Shown in pieces: positions 31,581 to 31,659 of a stretch of 31,659 nt of DNA (position 1 is its first letter; each line of letters begins with the position of its first letter). The DNA is from JAGORY01 sp964517585 (GTDB lineage Bacteria > Patescibacteriota > Gracilibacteria > Peribacterales > Peribacteraceae), in contig CAZFCB010000014.1 in the NCBI GenBank assembly GCA_964517585.1, positions 1-31,659 on the forward strand, in the 5' to 3' direction. Position numbers and translations under genes: made by a program. The notes under the pieces were generated by a model that worked only from the letters and a program-made list of their open reading frames with translations, was not told the DNA's origin and did not search any database.

Positions 31581-31659
31581 GGGTCGGTAGCAAAGTGGCC
31601 AAATGCATCAGACTGTAAATCTGACGGCTTATGCCTTCGAAGGTTCGAATCCTTCCCGG
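31581..31659 (+). tRNA. tRNA-Tyr (GTA), 3' end cut by the window
   Basis: The acceptor 5' strand GGGTCGG starts at 31581. The D-arm GCAAAGTGGCCAAATGC follows, then the anticodon stem TCAGA/TCTGA with loop CTGTAAA (anticodon GTA, Tyr). A class II long variable arm with GGC/GCC is followed by the T-arm GAAGG-TTCGAAT-CCTTC. Only the first four bases of the 3' acceptor strand (CCGG) are inside the window; they pair with TCGG, with one G-U. Confidence 0.93.

Overview
The window reads as a compact bacterial chromosome segment with ordinary codon usage. TGA is used as a stop (leuS and the UvrD-family helicase end in TGA), which argues against the Gracilibacteria/Absconditabacteria recoded lineages. 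Short intergenic gaps, many small palindromic dispersed repeats, very few Shine-Dalgarno (SD) sites, an NRS/ER-like epimerase-reductase and a histone-fold mini-protein suggest a Candidate Phyla Radiation (Patescibacteria) bacterium, perhaps near Peregrinibacteria/Peribacteria. That placement is inference from gene content; no phylogeny was run.

Layout. Positions 98-703 hold a SLOG/LOG-like protein. It converges on der across a palindromic repeat. der and leuS are divergent. A small hypothetical gene (4788-5033, minus) faces leuS and is divergent from an RsmB/RsmF-type RNA m5C methyltransferase. A dnaG - patatin-like - rpoD - membrane protein block (6710-11663) resembles a macromolecular-synthesis operon. 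Next come a UvrD-type helicase with a C-terminal PD-(D/E)XK nuclease, and a secreted LamG/Ig-like protein with five tandem Cys-pair domains. From 18050 to 24161 a mostly minus-strand block carries an M23 peptidase, an ITP/XTP pyrophosphatase, ftsK, a short hypothetical and a YgjP-like metalloprotein. A plus-strand unknown gene with an unusually elaborate promoter lies inside it. An NRS/ER-like reductase follows. A MarR-regulated ABC export operon then runs from 25376 to 30831: regulator, membrane fusion protein, ATPase and two permeases. The window ends with a minus-strand 54-residue histone-fold protein rich in cysteine and a truncated tRNA-Tyr.

Three things stand out. First, many genes have a -10 hexamer only 6-14 bases before the start codon and no SD, as expected for leaderless or near-leaderless mRNAs; the few genes with an SD are operon-internal or have a real leader. 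Second, a 180-bp MITE-like element is present twice in opposite orientation (19315-19494, 25041-25220), with terminal inverted repeats and an 8-bp target duplication at one copy. Third, several proteins are unusual: RpoD with an added C-terminal zinc ribbon, a Cys-rich histone-fold mini-protein, an unknown 136-residue protein behind paired palindromes, and two housekeeping enzymes with repeat-derived insertions.
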